64,000 nt of DNA from Paraclostridium dentum (GCF_012922555.1 NZ_WIPK01000008.1:1-64000), one strand, 5' to 3'. Shown: positions 1 through 10,880, numbered from the stretch's first letter. Numbers and translations are program-made. Notes: generated by a model from the sequence alone, not told the origin.

Positions 1-84
1 GATACAGTACATGAAATGTGTAAAGATGAAGCTAGACATGGAAAAGCATTCTTAGGATTATTAAATAGACATTTTGGAAAATAA
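1..84 (+). CDS. Rubrerythrin-like protein, C-terminal fragment
   Basis: Only the last 27 codons are in the window; the frame is open from base 1 to a TAA at 82-84. The visible residues include HEMCKDEARHGKAFLGLL, which resembles the final helix of the ferritin-like domain of rubrerythrins, where an E..(R)H pattern supplies di-iron ligands. Rubrerythrins reduce peroxide in anaerobes using rubredoxin-type electron donors. Whether this gene carries the usual rubredoxin domain cannot be seen. It is followed by a strong terminator, so it is the end of its transcription unit and is not part of the glycerol block. Confidence 0.7.
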   Translation, partial: DTVHEMCKDEARHGKAFLGLLNRHFGK

Positions 85-99
85 TAATTAGATATATAA

Positions 100-150
100 A
101 TAAGCCCTCATATTAGTAAATTAAAGTACTAATATGAGGGCTTATTTTGT
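100..150 (+). terminator. Intrinsic terminator after rubrerythrin-like gene
   Basis: A 19-bp inverted repeat (arms 100-118 and 127-145, ATAAGCCCTCATATTAGTA and its complement) with an 8-nt loop is followed by a T-rich tail. The symmetry means it could also act on the minus strand. Confidence 0.85.
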
Positions 151-336
151 GATTTAAAATAAAATTTATATAAAAAATGAATGTATAGTATGTACTATTT
201 ATAAAAAATTTTGGGAATTTCACACTGAATGATAAAATACTAACAAAAAACACATACTTTATAAAATATTTTATAAATAAATGTTTTATAATAAAATTTA
301 AAATTAAAAAACAATAATATCTTATTTTAAAAAAAG

Positions 337-345
337 TGATATAAT
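337..345 (+). promoter_or_regulatory. Putative extended -10 promoter of glpP
   Basis: TGATATAAT at 337-345 is a TGn-type extended -10 with a perfect TATAAT at 340-345; there is no good -35. It is the only convincing signal in the 353-base gap 85-437, which otherwise holds the terminator at 100-150 and very AT-rich sequence in which I see nothing else. Confidence 0.45.
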
Positions 346-437
346 AAATTTTATAAAAGGCAAAGGTTTTGCTAGAAATAATTTATTATTTTAAATTTAA
401 ATAAATAATAGATTGGAGCAAAAGCGAGGAGGCATAT

Positions 438-989
438 ATGAAAGAATTATTAGAATTAAACCCAATAATTTGTGCGATAAAGGGTGATGCGCATTTAGAA
501 GATGCTGCAAATTCAGACGGAGATATTGTTTTTTTACTAAATGAAGATATCCTTACTTTAAAAGAAAAAATAAAACTTTTACATGAACACAATAAGAAAG
601 TATTTGTTCATATTGATATGATAACAGGGCTTTCATCTAGTCCTATAGCTGTAGATTATATGAAAAAAGAATTCAATTTGGATGGGATAATAACAACTAA
701 AACTAATATAGTTAAAAGAGCTATAGAATTAGACTTAAAAGTTGTTCAAAGATTTTTCTTTATAGATTCTATGTCTCTGGAGAATGCAATTGAAAGTTTA
801 AAGAGAGTAAAACCAGATGCGATAGAAATTATGCCAGGTGTAATTCAAAAGGTAATAAAAAAAATGAACAAAACTTATCCCAACGTACCTATTATATGTG
901 GAGGATTAATAGATAGAAAAGAAGAAATAATTGGTGGATTATCAGCTGGAGCTATGGCTATATCTACTACGGATATTGATATGTGGTAA
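438..989 (+). CDS. glpP: GlpP family glycerol operon antiterminator
   Basis: A 183-residue protein matching the GlpP family along its length: an (alpha/beta)8-like single-domain RNA-binding protein that, when bound to glycerol-3-phosphate, prevents termination in the leaders of glycerol genes (established in Bacillus subtilis). Recognisable stretches are FVHIDMITGLSSSPIAVDY and the C-terminal ICGGLIDRKEEI followed by the G..AGA.A.STTD segment. The start ATG at 438 has GAGGAGG 8 bases upstream. It sits directly before glpF and glpK, and both this leader and that of the later G3P oxidoreductase operon contain related terminators, so those leaders are its expected targets. Length is normal for the family. 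Confidence 0.9.
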   Translation: MKELLELNPIICAIKGDAHLEDAANSDGDIVFLLNEDILTLKEKIKLLHEHNKKVFVHIDMITGLSSSPIAVDYMKKEFNLDGIITTKTNIVKRAIELDLKVVQRFFFIDSMSLENAIESLKRVKPDAIEIMPGVIQKVIKKMNKTYPNVPIICGGLIDRKEEIIGGLSAGAMAISTTDIDMW

Positions 990-1057
990 TTCAGAAAAAG
1001 TAGCTTTTTCAATTGATATAGCAGTTTAGTTTATTAAATATCTAACAAAGTATTTTA

Positions 1058-1086
1058 TTGACTGGAAAATGTTTTCGTGATAGCAT
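1058..1086 (+). promoter_or_regulatory. glpF promoter with cre-like site in the spacer
   Basis: TTGACT (1058-1063), a 17-base spacer and TAGCAT (1081-1086). The spacer contains the near-palindrome GGAAAATGTTTTC (1064-1076), which resembles a catabolite-responsive element for CcpA. Binding there would block RNA polymerase directly, so glycerol uptake would be repressed by preferred sugars. A small hairpin at 993-1012 just downstream of glpP may separate the two genes. Confidence 0.55.
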
Positions 1087-1104
1087 TTAATTAAATTAAT
1101 AACT

Positions 1105-1158
1105 GGCTGGAGATGAGAGAGCCCCCTATAAAAATGATAGGAGCTCTCTGTTTTTTTG
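1105..1158 (+). terminator. GlpP-responsive leader terminator before glpF
   Basis: The leader contains a terminator with left arm AGAGAGCCCCCTA (1116-1128), right arm TAGGAGCTCTCT (1138-1149) and a run of seven T (1151-1157). The bases just 5' of the stem, GGCTGGAGATGAGAGAGCC (1106-1124), are closely repeated in the leader at 4509-4526 before the G3P oxidoreductase operon. Such a shared 5' flank overlapping the left arm is what is expected of a GlpP binding site / antiterminator. Function is inferred from the B. subtilis glpFK and glpD precedent. Confidence 0.75.
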
Positions 1159-1201
1159 CCTTATTTGACTAATTACATAAAATATCAAGGGAGGTATTGA
1201 G

Positions 1202-3554
<2,353 letters not shown>

Positions 3555-3647
3555 TTATAAATTACAAGTAAAAGTTATATAATTAAAGTAAATAGTAAAA
3601 AAATTAAAGATTTATAGATATTGGCATTAAGCAATAAAGGAGATAAA

Positions 3648-4418
3648 ATGGAAAAAATACTATTTGCTCATAGAGGAATGTCTACATTAGCACCAGAAAA
3701 CACTGTATCATCATTTTCATTATGCAAGGATAAAGGAATAAAATGGTTTGAATGTGATATTGATATCTTAAAAGACAAAACTCTAGTAATAAACCATGAT
3801 GATACACTAGACAGATGCACTAACAAAACAGGGTCTTTATATGATATTTGTAAAGAAGATTTAAAGCATATAGATGCAGGAAGTTGGTTTGGTGACGATT
3901 ATATTGGAGAAAAAATACCTACTTTAGATGAGTTGATTGAATTGATAAATAAATATAAATTAAACGTCAATTTTGAATTAAAATCATGTTGCGGAGGTAA
4001 AGAATTAACGCAAGAACTTATACAGAGATTTGTAGAAGCTTTAAATAAATTAGATGATGGTATAGGAGTTATTGTATCGAGTTTTAACCCATTAATGCTA
4101 TCTAAATTTAAAGATTTAAGTCCAAATACTTCTGTAGGATGTTTATTTGAAACACACACTTTACAAGATGATTGGTCTTCTATTATGGAAATGTGCAGAG
4201 CTGATTATATACATCCACAAAATGAAGGCTTAACTAAAGAAATGGTAGAAAAATTTAGAAGTTATGGATATAAAATTAATGTTTGGACTGTAAATGACCT
4301 AGCAAGAGCTAATCAACTATTTAATTGGGGAGTTACAGGTATATTTACAGATATAGCGGATAGGTTCCCTAAATCATATAAGTATAAAGAGGATATAGTT
4401 TGTGAAGCAAATATATAA
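3648..4418 (+). CDS. glpQ: Glycerophosphodiester phosphodiesterase
   Basis: A 256-residue GDPD-type TIM barrel that hydrolyses glycerophosphodiesters to glycerol-3-phosphate plus an alcohol. Visible catalytic features are HRG near the N terminus (H8, R9), ENT, FECDID (the E.D metal pair) and NHDD (catalytic H). There is no signal peptide, so it acts in the cytoplasm on deacylated phospholipid headgroups. I chose ATG 3648 over the in-frame TTG 3621 because AAAGGAGA (3636-3643) is correctly spaced and the HRG motif then sits at the usual distance from the start. It lies between glpK and the second GlpP-type leader, feeding G3P into the same pathway. Confidence 0.88.
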   Translation: MEKILFAHRGMSTLAPENTVSSFSLCKDKGIKWFECDIDILKDKTLVINHDDTLDRCTNKTGSLYDICKEDLKHIDAGSWFGDDYIGEKIPTLDELIELINKYKLNVNFELKSCCGGKELTQELIQRFVEALNKLDDGIGVIVSSFNPLMLSKFKDLSPNTSVGCLFETHTLQDDWSSIMEMCRADYIHPQNEGLTKEMVEKFRSYGYKINVWTVNDLARANQLFNWGVTGIFTDIADRFPKSYKYKEDIVCEANI

Positions 4419-4477
4419 CCAAAATAATTTAGGGTAGTGACAGTTAAAATAATCTATGATAATATAGAATTATAAAA

Positions 4478-4565
4478 GGAAAACGATTTTAAAAAATGAA
4501 ATATTATGGCGAAGAGATAAGAGAGCCTTCTATACATTGTATAGGGGGGCTCTCTATTTTTTTTT
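4478..4565 (+). terminator. Second GlpP-type leader terminator, with cre-like site
   Basis: Arms AGAGAGCCTTCTATA (4520-4534) and TATAGGGGGGCTCTCT (4540-4555) form a stable hairpin ended by nine T. The 5' flank GGCGAAGAGATAAGAGAGCC (4508-4527) resembles the flank of the glpF terminator. GGAAAACGATTTTA at 4478-4491 resembles a cre site. No clear -35/-10 pair could be assigned upstream; TATGAT (4455-4460) is one weak option. Confidence 0.7.
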
Positions 4566-4580
4566 CAAGGAGGCAAAATT

Positions 4581-6041
4581 ATGTATGATATAGCAATAAT
4601 AGGAGCAGGGATAAGTGGAAGTGCCATAGCTAGAGAATTATCAAAGTATAATTTAAAAACAGTAGTTATAGAAAAAGGAATAGAAGTTTGCCAAGGAACT
4701 ACTAAGTCAAATAGTGCTATAGTGCATGGTGGATATGATGCAAAGGTTGGAAGCTTAAAAGCTAAGTTAAATATAGAAGGTAATAAATTATATAAAGATT
4801 TATGTAAAGATTTAAACGTAGACTTTAAACAAATAGGATCGTTAGTTTTAGCATTTGATGAAGAAGAAATGAAACACGTTAGAGGTTTATACGAAAGAGG
4901 ATTAGAAAATAAAGCGACTGGATTAAAAGTATTAAATAAAGAAGAAGTATTAGAACTAGAACCAAATGTTAATGACAATGTAGTTGGAGCATTACTTTGT
5001 GAGAGTGCAGGAATTGTTTGTCCATTTAATTTAAATATAGCACTTATGGAAAATGCTATGTTTAATGGGGTAGATTTAAAACTAGAATCTGAAGTTTCAG
5101 ACATAGTTAAAGAAGAAGATTGTTTCAATATAAAAATAAAAAATAAAAATGATATAAAAGCTAAATATGTTGTAAATGCAGCTGGAGTTTTTGCTGATAA
5201 GATAAACAACATGATAGGTGGAGATGAATATTTTATAATACCTAGAAAAGGAGAATATAAAATATTAGATAAGAGTGAAGGAAAGATTGCTAATCATGTT
5301 TTATTCCAATGTCCAACTGAAAAAGGAAAAGGTGTATTGGTTACACAAACTGTACATGGAAATTTATTAGTAGGGCCAAATGCTACTGCTGTAGATGAAA
5401 AAGAAGATGTATCTACATCAAAAGAAGGAATTAGTGAAATCGTAAATAGCTCTAAAAAGACTATAGAAAATATTGATTTCAGAAAAACAATCACTAGTTT
5501 TGCAGGACTTAGAGCAACTCCAAATACAGGAGACTTTATGATATTTGCATCAAAGAAATGTAAAAACTTTATAAATGTTGGAGGAATAGAATCACCAGGT
5601 CTTGCATCAGCACCAGCAGTTGCAAAATATGTTGTAGAAATTCTTAAAGAAGAAGGATTAATGTTAAGTGAAAATAAAAAGTTTGAGTCTAAGAGACATA
5701 AGAATAAACCTTTCATAAAAATGACTCAAGAAGAAAAAGAAGAAATCATGAAGAAAGATCCAAGATATAAAAAAATAGTTTGTAGATGCGAAAGTATAAC
5801 AGAGGGCGAAATTATAGATGCAATAAATTCACTATGTGGAGCTAGAACATTAGATGGAGTCAAAAGAAGAGTAAGACCAGGTATGGGAAGATGCCAAGGT
5901 GGATTTTGCGGACCTAAAGTTATAGAAATATTAGCAAGAGAACTTAAAATAGATGTGGAAGATGTTTTAAAAGACTACGAAAACTCTAATACTGTATTAG
6001 GAAAATCAAAAGAATTAAGGGGTGAGTTAGTTGAAATATAA
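4581..6041 (+). CDS. Anaerobic glycerol-3-phosphate dehydrogenase-type FAD oxidoreductase
   Basis: A 486-residue DAO-family flavoprotein with GAGISGSAIARE near residue 8 for FAD/ADP binding and the substrate-barrel elements STAIVHGGY-like (here NSAIVHGGYDA) and GLRATPNTGDF. After about residue 395 comes a BFD-like [2Fe-2S] domain with C.C (CRCES) and CQGGFC cysteines. This is the GlpA-like architecture found with a second flavoprotein and a DUF1667 protein in clostridia and Thermotoga; it probably oxidises glycerol-3-phosphate to dihydroxyacetone phosphate. Its GlpP-type leader supports that substrate. Electron transfer is expected to go through the downstream flavoprotein. Its 3' end overlaps the next gene by 11 bases. 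Confidence 0.85.
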   Translation: MYDIAIIGAGISGSAIARELSKYNLKTVVIEKGIEVCQGTTKSNSAIVHGGYDAKVGSLKAKLNIEGNKLYKDLCKDLNVDFKQIGSLVLAFDEEEMKHVRGLYERGLENKATGLKVLNKEEVLELEPNVNDNVVGALLCESAGIVCPFNLNIALMENAMFNGVDLKLESEVSDIVKEEDCFNIKIKNKNDIKAKYVVNAAGVFADKINNMIGGDEYFIIPRKGEYKILDKSEGKIANHVLFQCPTEKGKGVLVTQTVHGNLLVGPNATAVDEKEDVSTSKEGISEIVNSSKKTIENIDFRKTITSFAGLRATPNTGDFMIFASKKCKNFINVGGIESPGLASAPAVAKYVVEILKEEGLMLSENKKFESKRHKNKPFIKMTQEEKEEIMKKDPRYKKIVCRCESITEGEIIDAINSLCGARTLDGVKRRVRPGMGRCQGGFCGPKVIEILARELKIDVEDVLKDYENSNTVLGKSKELRGELVEI

Positions 6042-7275
6042 TGTTGTAGTTGTTGGAGGAGGACCTGCAGGTTTAGGTGCAGCAGTTGAAGCTAAACGAA
6101 ATGGTGCAAAAGATGTACTTATAATAGAAAGAGACAGAGAATTAGGTGGGATACTTAATCAATGTATACACAATGGATTTGGATTACATGAGTTTAAAGA
6201 AGAATTAACAGGACCAGAGTACGCTCATAAATTCATAGAAATGGTTAAACAAGAAAATATTGAATACATGCTAGATACAATGGTTTTAAATATAAGTGAA
6301 GATAAGACTATAGAAGCTTTAGGTGAAGACGGAATAATAAATATAAAAGCAGATGCTATAGTTTTAGCAATGGGATGTAGAGAAAGAACAAGAGGAGCGA
6401 TAGATATACCTGGATATAGACCAGCAGGAGTTTATAATGCAGGAGCTGCTCAAAGACTTTCTAATATGGAAGGATATATGGTAGGAAAAGAAATTGTTAT
6501 ATATGGGTCTGGTGATATAGGGCTTATAATGGCAAGACGTATGACATTAGAAGGAGCTAAAGTAAAGGCAGTAGTTGAAATAAACCCACACTCAAGTGGA
6601 TTAACTAGAAATATTGTTCAATGTTTAGATGACTTCGATATACCTTTAATGTTAAGTACAGGAATAACACATATAGATGGAAAAGAAAGAGTAAAAGGGG
6701 TTACAATTAGTAAATTAGATGAAAACAGAAGACCTATAAAAGGAACAGAAGAATATATAAGCTGTGATACTCTTCTTTTATCTGTTGGACTTATACCTGA
6801 GAATGAATTGAGTGTTGAAGCTGGAGTTGTATTAGACAATAAAACTAGTGGACCTATTGTAAATAATTCTATGTCTACAAATGTAGATGGTGTGTTTGCA
6901 TGTGGGAATGTTGTCCATGTTCATGACTTAGTTGATTTTGTTACAAAAGAAAGTAAGATAGCTGGAAAGAACGCAGCTTTATATTGCTTAAACAAGTTAA
7001 ATAAAAATAAAGAAGTAAATACAGTTGCAGACAACGGAATTATATATATAGTTCCTCAAAATATAGATGTTAGTAGCGATGAAGATGTAAACTTATTTAT
7101 GAGAGTAAGAGAAATTTGTAAAAATAAAAAGTTAGTTGTTAGAAGTAACGATGAAATTATTTTAGAGAAAAAGAGACCTCATATGATACCTTCAGAGATG
7201 GAGAATATAAAAATTAGTAAAGATTTATTTAAAGATATTAAAGGAAATATAATTGTAAGTGTAGAGGAGGCATAA
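6031..7275 (+). CDS. FAD/NAD(P)-dependent oxidoreductase, partner of G3P dehydrogenase
   Basis: A 414-residue pyridine-nucleotide-disulphide-type flavoprotein. GGGPAGLGAAVEA near the N terminus binds FAD and GSGDIGLIMARR (about residue 155) binds NAD(P)H; the C-terminal FACGNVVHVHDLVDFV is the second FAD contact. There is a cysteine in GILNQCIHNGFG typical of this subfamily rather than a redox CxxC. It starts at TTG 6031 inside the previous gene behind AAGGGGTGAG, so translation is coupled. It likely moves electrons between the upstream FAD/[2Fe-2S] subunit and NAD(H) or another carrier; the exact acceptor cannot be told. Confidence 0.85.
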   Translation: MKYNVVVVGGGPAGLGAAVEAKRNGAKDVLIIERDRELGGILNQCIHNGFGLHEFKEELTGPEYAHKFIEMVKQENIEYMLDTMVLNISEDKTIEALGEDGIINIKADAIVLAMGCRERTRGAIDIPGYRPAGVYNAGAAQRLSNMEGYMVGKEIVIYGSGDIGLIMARRMTLEGAKVKAVVEINPHSSGLTRNIVQCLDDFDIPLMLSTGITHIDGKERVKGVTISKLDENRRPIKGTEEYISCDTLLLSVGLIPENELSVEAGVVLDNKTSGPIVNNSMSTNVDGVFACGNVVHVHDLVDFVTKESKIAGKNAALYCLNKLNKNKEVNTVADNGIIYIVPQNIDVSSDEDVNLFMRVREICKNKKLVVRSNDEIILEKKRPHMIPSEMENIKISKDLFKDIKGNIIVSVEEA

Positions 7276-7277
7276 TT

Positions 7278-7679
7278 ATGAAAAATGTTACTTGTACAGT
7301 ATGTCCAATGGGATGTTCATTAGTTGTAAGTAAAGTTGATGGAGAGTATAAAGTTGAAGGAAATACATGTAAAAGAGGAGCAAAATATGGTGTAGAGGAA
7401 GTTACAAACCCGAGAAGAGTTATAACTACTACAGTTAAACTTAGCGGTTCTTATTTAAATTTACTTCCAGTTAAAACTAATGACTCTGTGCCTAAAGAGT
7501 TAATGTTTGATATTATGAAAGTTTTAGATAAAGTATGTGTAGGTGCACCTGTTAATGTGGGAGATGTTATAGTTAAAGACATATTAGGAACAGGTGTTGA
7601 TATTGTAAGTTCTAAGAGTATGGAAAGCATGAATACAAGTGATAAAAATAGTGATCATGAATTAAGAGATTGTATATAA
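7278..7679 (+). CDS. DUF1667 domain protein
   Basis: A 133-residue protein with CTVCPMGC at residues 5-12 and a further cysteine in NTCKRGAKYG (about residue 32), the conserved cysteines of DUF1667. The family nearly always accompanies the two flavoproteins seen upstream; the cysteines suggest a metal or Fe-S site that may transfer electrons in the complex, but no reaction is established. It begins two bases after the preceding stop with AGAGGAGG as the SD. The last 20 residues are low-complexity and polar, and probably not part of the conserved fold. Confidence 0.85.
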   Translation: MKNVTCTVCPMGCSLVVSKVDGEYKVEGNTCKRGAKYGVEEVTNPRRVITTTVKLSGSYLNLLPVKTNDSVPKELMFDIMKVLDKVCVGAPVNVGDVIVKDILGTGVDIVSSKSMESMNTSDKNSDHELRDCI

Positions 7680-7697
7680 TTAAAAATTAATAGACAG

Positions 7698-7749
7698 TAA
7701 AAATAACCTTCTTTATATATGAATTTATTTAAAGGAGGTTACTTTTATT
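7698..7749 (+). terminator. Terminator after the G3P oxidoreductase operon
   Basis: TAACCTTCTTT (7704-7714) pairs with AAAGGAGGTTA (7731-7741), followed by CTTTTATT. It ends the unit that begins at the second GlpP leader. Confidence 0.75.
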
Positions 7750-7904
7750 GTTAGAATTATAAAGTATATAGCTTATTTTAGTAATAATTGAACAGTTAGT
7801 TAAATATACTTAAGTATAAAAAATAAAAATAAAAATTTTAGAGGAATATAGAAATTTTTATAGAATTATATATAATAGATAGAGTATGTGATAAATTATA
7901 ATTA

Positions 7905-8135
7905 AATATTAGAGATTATAGGTTTTTTTAATTAATAGGGAAAGAGGTTAAAATCCTCTGCAGCCCCCGCTACTGTAAAGCTGATGAAACTTTTAAAACC
8001 ACTGTAAATTTTACGGGAAGGAAAAGGAGTAAAGAGAAGCTAAGCCAGGAGACCTGCCTATAATTGAAAAATTAAGTTCTTCGGGGTGAAGGAAAATAAT
8101 TGAAAGTATCATAGTTTAAAACTACTATGTCCGCT
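7905..8135 (+). ncRNA. Cobalamin (B12) riboswitch
   Basis: The consensus B12-box AAGCCAGGAGACCTGCC is at 8042-8058, and the upstream core elements GGGAAAGAGG (7938-7947), TGCAGCCCCCGCTACTGTAA (7959-7978) and ACGGGAAGG (8014-8022) are in the right order. These are the conserved cores of the adenosylcobalamin riboswitch family. It precedes the cobalt transporter cbiMNQO, so cobalamin should switch off cobalt uptake. Ends are approximate. Confidence 0.95.
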
Positions 8136-8147
8136 TTGTCATGTTAT

Positions 8148-8179
8148 TAAATCCTAATCCAAAGATTGGGATTTTTTTA
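8148..8179 (+). terminator. Expression-platform terminator of the B12 riboswitch
   Basis: AAATCCTAATC (8149-8159) pairs with GATTGGGATTT (8164-8174) and is followed by a T run. An alternative hairpin CATAG...CTATG at 8110-8129 lies between the aptamer and this terminator and may take part in the switch. Confidence 0.8.
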
Positions 8180-8266
8180 TGTATGCCCTTTAAAACTTAG
8201 AGTTGATTTAGTCATTTTATCACATGAAACAATAATGTACTAAATAAAAAAAGAGAGGGATTTAAA

Positions 8267-9007
8267 ATGAATTATTTAAAATTATCAGTTATAGCAGGGT
8301 TACTACTTGTAATCTTAAATCCTGTGACTTCACATGCAATGCACATCATGGAAGGATTCTTACCTATGCAATGGTCTATATTATGGACTGTCGTATTTAT
8401 ACCATTTTTCATATACGGGTTAAAATCAATAAATAAAATAGTAAAAGCTGATCCTAAAAAGAAAGTACTATTAGCTCTAGCAGGTGCATTTGTATTCGTA
8501 TTATCAGCTTTAAAAATACCATCTTTAACAGGTAGTTGTTCACATCCTACTGGTGTAGGTCTAGGAGCAATATTGTTTGGGCCATCTGTAATGGCAGTAG
8601 TTGGAACTATAGCTTTACTATTTCAAGCTATACTTCTTGCACATGGAGGACTTACAACTTTAGGAGCAAATGCTTTTTCTATGGCTATAGTAGGTCCTAT
8701 AGTATCATTTTTAATATTTAAATTCTGTAAAAAAAGAAATATTAGCACAGGAAAAAGTGTGTTTTTTTCAGCAGCATTAGGAGATTTAGCTACATATACT
8801 ATAACTGCAACTCAATTAGCATTAGCATTCCCTGATCCAGCAGGGGGTATATTAGGGTCATTAGTAAAATTTTTAGGTGTATTCTTTATAACTCAAATAC
8901 CTATAGCAATTGCAGAAGGATTATTAACTACACTAGTATACAATTTAATAACACAAAATGAAGAAGGAGTTGTAGAAGATGAGTACAAATTCGAAAGTCA
9001 AAACTAG
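8267..9007 (+). CDS. cbiM: Cobalt ECF transporter S component CbiM
   Basis: A 246-residue substrate-specific membrane component that binds Co2+. The first residues form a signal-like helix ending in [12 protein letters not shown]; the conserved N-terminal Met-His motif (M-H-I-M-E-G after cleavage) is the metal site of CbiM/NikM proteins. About six further membrane helices follow. The upstream cobalamin riboswitch argues for cobalt rather than nickel. It is the first gene of a four-gene operon and its end overlaps cbiN by 29 bases. Confidence 0.95.
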   Translation: MNYLKLSVIAGLLLVILNPVTSHAMHIMEGFLPMQWSILWTVVFIPFFIYGLKSINKIVKADPKKKVLLALAGAFVFVLSALKIPSLTGSCSHPTGVGLGAILFGPSVMAVVGTIALLFQAILLAHGGLTTLGANAFSMAIVGPIVSFLIFKFCKKRNISTGKSVFFSAALGDLATYTITATQLALAFPDPAGGILGSLVKFLGVFFITQIPIAIAEGLLTTLVYNLITQNEEGVVEDEYKFESQN

Positions 9008-9278
9008 AAATAAAAATATACTATTATTAATTTTAACAGTAATCTTAATAATAACTCCGTTAATATTAAACTCAACTGCTGAATACGGAGGAGCTGATGG
9101 AGAAGCAGAATCTTTAATTAGTGAAATAAATCCTAACTACAAACCTTGGTTTAATAGTTTATATGAACCACCTAGTGGTGAGATTGAAAGTTTACTTTTC
9201 TCTACTCAAGCAGCTATAGGGGCAGGAATAATTGGATATTTTTTAGGATATAAAAAAGGAAAAAAAGATAAATGTTAG
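8979..9278 (+). CDS. cbiN: Cobalt transport protein CbiN
   Basis: A 99-residue membrane protein with an N-terminal helix (about 12-31), an extracytoplasmic loop containing [10 protein letters not shown] and [19 protein letters not shown], and a C-terminal helix (about 72-90) ending in a lysine-rich tail. This is the standard CbiN layout; the loop acts on the CbiM metal site. The ATG at 8979 lies inside cbiM behind AAGGAG (8964-8969), so it is translationally coupled, and its end overlaps cbiQ by 7 bases. Confidence 0.92.
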   Translation: MSTNSKVKTRNKNILLLILTVILIITPLILNSTAEYGGADGEAESLISEINPNYKPWFNSLYEPPSGEIESLLFSTQAAIGAGIIGYFLGYKKGKKDKC

Positions 9279-9952
9279 AAATTGACAACTGTGCATATTT
9301 AAATAATATAAAAGATGTAAATCCATTGATAAAATTAGGAATTACATTTATAGGAGTTATAGCTTCTATGCTTACCCAAAATGCAAATATACATATACTT
9401 ATAATGCTATTTATGACAGCTTTAATACTATTTATAGCAAGAGTAGATATGAAACTATACATTAAATGTTTAAAAATACCTATAATTTTTTTTATTATAG
9501 GTATTGGGTTAAATTTGATTAATATATCATTTGAAAATAAAGATTATATATTCAATGTAAATATATTAGGATTATACATAGGTACTACTGAATTTGCTGT
9601 AAAAAGCTCAGTAAACATATTACTTAGAGCTATGAGTTGTATTATATCAATTTATTTCTTAATACTTACGACTCCATTTAATCAATTAATAATAGTATTA
9701 AAAAAACTACATATTCCACATACACTTATAGAATTGATGATTTTAATTTATAGATTTATATTTATATTTATAGAAGAAGCAGAAGAAATATATAAATCAC
9801 AACAACTAAAATTTGGGTATACGAATTTAAGGACATCATATAATTCAATGTCATTGCTTATAAAAACATTGTTTTTTAGAATGATGAGAAGATATGAAGA
9901 TATGAGTATATCTTTAGATATAAAGTTGTATGATGGTAAATTTCACGTATAG
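9272..9952 (+). CDS. cbiQ: Energy-coupling factor transporter transmembrane protein CbiQ
   Basis: A 226-residue T component of the ECF cobalt transporter. It has about five membrane helices and the C-terminal coupling region with SQQLKFGYTN and RRYEDMSISLDIK, which correspond to the arginine-containing coupling helices that dock on the ATPase. The order M-N-Q-O is the usual one. The start ATG overlaps the cbiN stop; a weak SD (AAAAAAGGAAAA) lies upstream, consistent with coupling. Confidence 0.9.
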   Translation: MLEIDNCAYLNNIKDVNPLIKLGITFIGVIASMLTQNANIHILIMLFMTALILFIARVDMKLYIKCLKIPIIFFIIGIGLNLINISFENKDYIFNVNILGLYIGTTEFAVKSSVNILLRAMSCIISIYFLILTTPFNQLIIVLKKLHIPHTLIELMILIYRFIFIFIEEAEEIYKSQQLKFGYTNLRTSYNSMSLLIKTLFFRMMRRYEDMSISLDIKLYDGKFHV

Positions 9953-9961
9953 GAGACTAAA

Positions 9962-10783
9962 ATGTTTAAAGTAGAAAACTTAACATATAAATATGAAAAA
10001 AATAATAAAGCATTAGACAATATAAGTTTAGATTTTTCAAATGGGAATATGATTGGAATAATAGGTTCAAATGGTTCAGGAAAGTCAACTTTATTTATGA
10101 ACTTAATGGGCATATTGAAACCTTCAGCAGGAAAAATTATTTATAATAGTAAAGAGTTAAGTTATAAAAAGAAAGACCTATATAATTTAAGAAGAGATGT
10201 AGGTATAGTATTTCAAGATCCAGATAAGCAGATATTTTATTCAAGAGTATATGATGATGTTGCATTTTCTTTAAGAAATATAGGATTAGAAGAAAGTGAA
10301 ATAAATAAAAAAGTTTATAGAGCATTAGAATTAGTTAATGCTATAGATTTAATAGATAAACCAGTACATTTTTTAAGCTATGGGCAGAAAAAGAGAGTAG
10401 CTATAGCATCTGTTATAGCCATGGAAAACAAAGTTGTTTTATTAGATGAGCCAACGGCTGGATTAGATCCAATAAGTACAAAAGCTATTATAAAAATATT
10501 AAAAGAATTATGTGGAAAGGGTGTAAAGGTAGTTATATCGAGCCATGATATGGATTTAATATACGATCTTTGCGACTATATATATGTTTTAAATAAAGGT
10601 AAGATAACAATTGAAGGAAATTCTAATGACGTTTTTAAAGATGACTTAAAAATTAAAGAGGCAGGATTAAATAGTCCATGGCTTGTAAAAATACACAAAA
10701 ATATGAATTTACCTTTATTTAGAAAAGAAGAGGATTTATACGATTATTTTAATAAAATATGTATAAATTCTGTTAATAATTAG
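9962..10783 (+). CDS. cbiO: Cobalt ECF transporter ATPase CbiO
   Basis: A 273-residue ABC ATPase. The Walker A is GSNGSGKST (about 36-44), the Q loop is FQDPDKQ, the signature is LSYGQKKR and the Walker B is VVLLDEPTAGLDP, with the switch histidine in SSHDMD. FQDPDKQ is typical of ECF-type ATPases. It completes the operon; only one ATPase gene is present, so it presumably acts as a homodimer. The gene is followed by a clear terminator. Confidence 0.94.
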   Translation: MFKVENLTYKYEKNNKALDNISLDFSNGNMIGIIGSNGSGKSTLFMNLMGILKPSAGKIIYNSKELSYKKKDLYNLRRDVGIVFQDPDKQIFYSRVYDDVAFSLRNIGLEESEINKKVYRALELVNAIDLIDKPVHFLSYGQKKRVAIASVIAMENKVVLLDEPTAGLDPISTKAIIKILKELCGKGVKVVISSHDMDLIYDLCDYIYVLNKGKITIEGNSNDVFKDDLKIKEAGLNSPWLVKIHKNMNLPLFRKEEDLYDYFNKICINSVNN

Positions 10784-10848
10784 CCCCTAATCTTATTAAG
10801 TTAAGATTAATATATATATAATAAATAAATACCTTTAGTCTAAATTTA

Positions 10849-10880
10849 ATCCTTGGATATATATCTGAGGATTTTTTCTT
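10849..10880 (+). terminator. Terminator after cbiMNQO
   Basis: AATCCTTGGATAT / ATATCTGAGGATT (10849-10873) is a near-palindrome followed by TTTTTCTTTG. Confidence 0.8.

Noticed and set aside
3621..3647. An upstream TTG start for the glycerophosphodiesterase
   Set aside because: The ribosome-binding site lies downstream of that TTG and directly before ATG 3648.
8536..8721. A 61-codon open frame inside cbiM
   Set aside because: Overlaps the certain cbiM frame and has no SD or recognisable product.
8267..10783. A nickel (NikMNQO) rather than cobalt transporter
   Set aside because: The upstream element is a cobalamin riboswitch and the second gene is CbiN-like, both pointing to cobalt.
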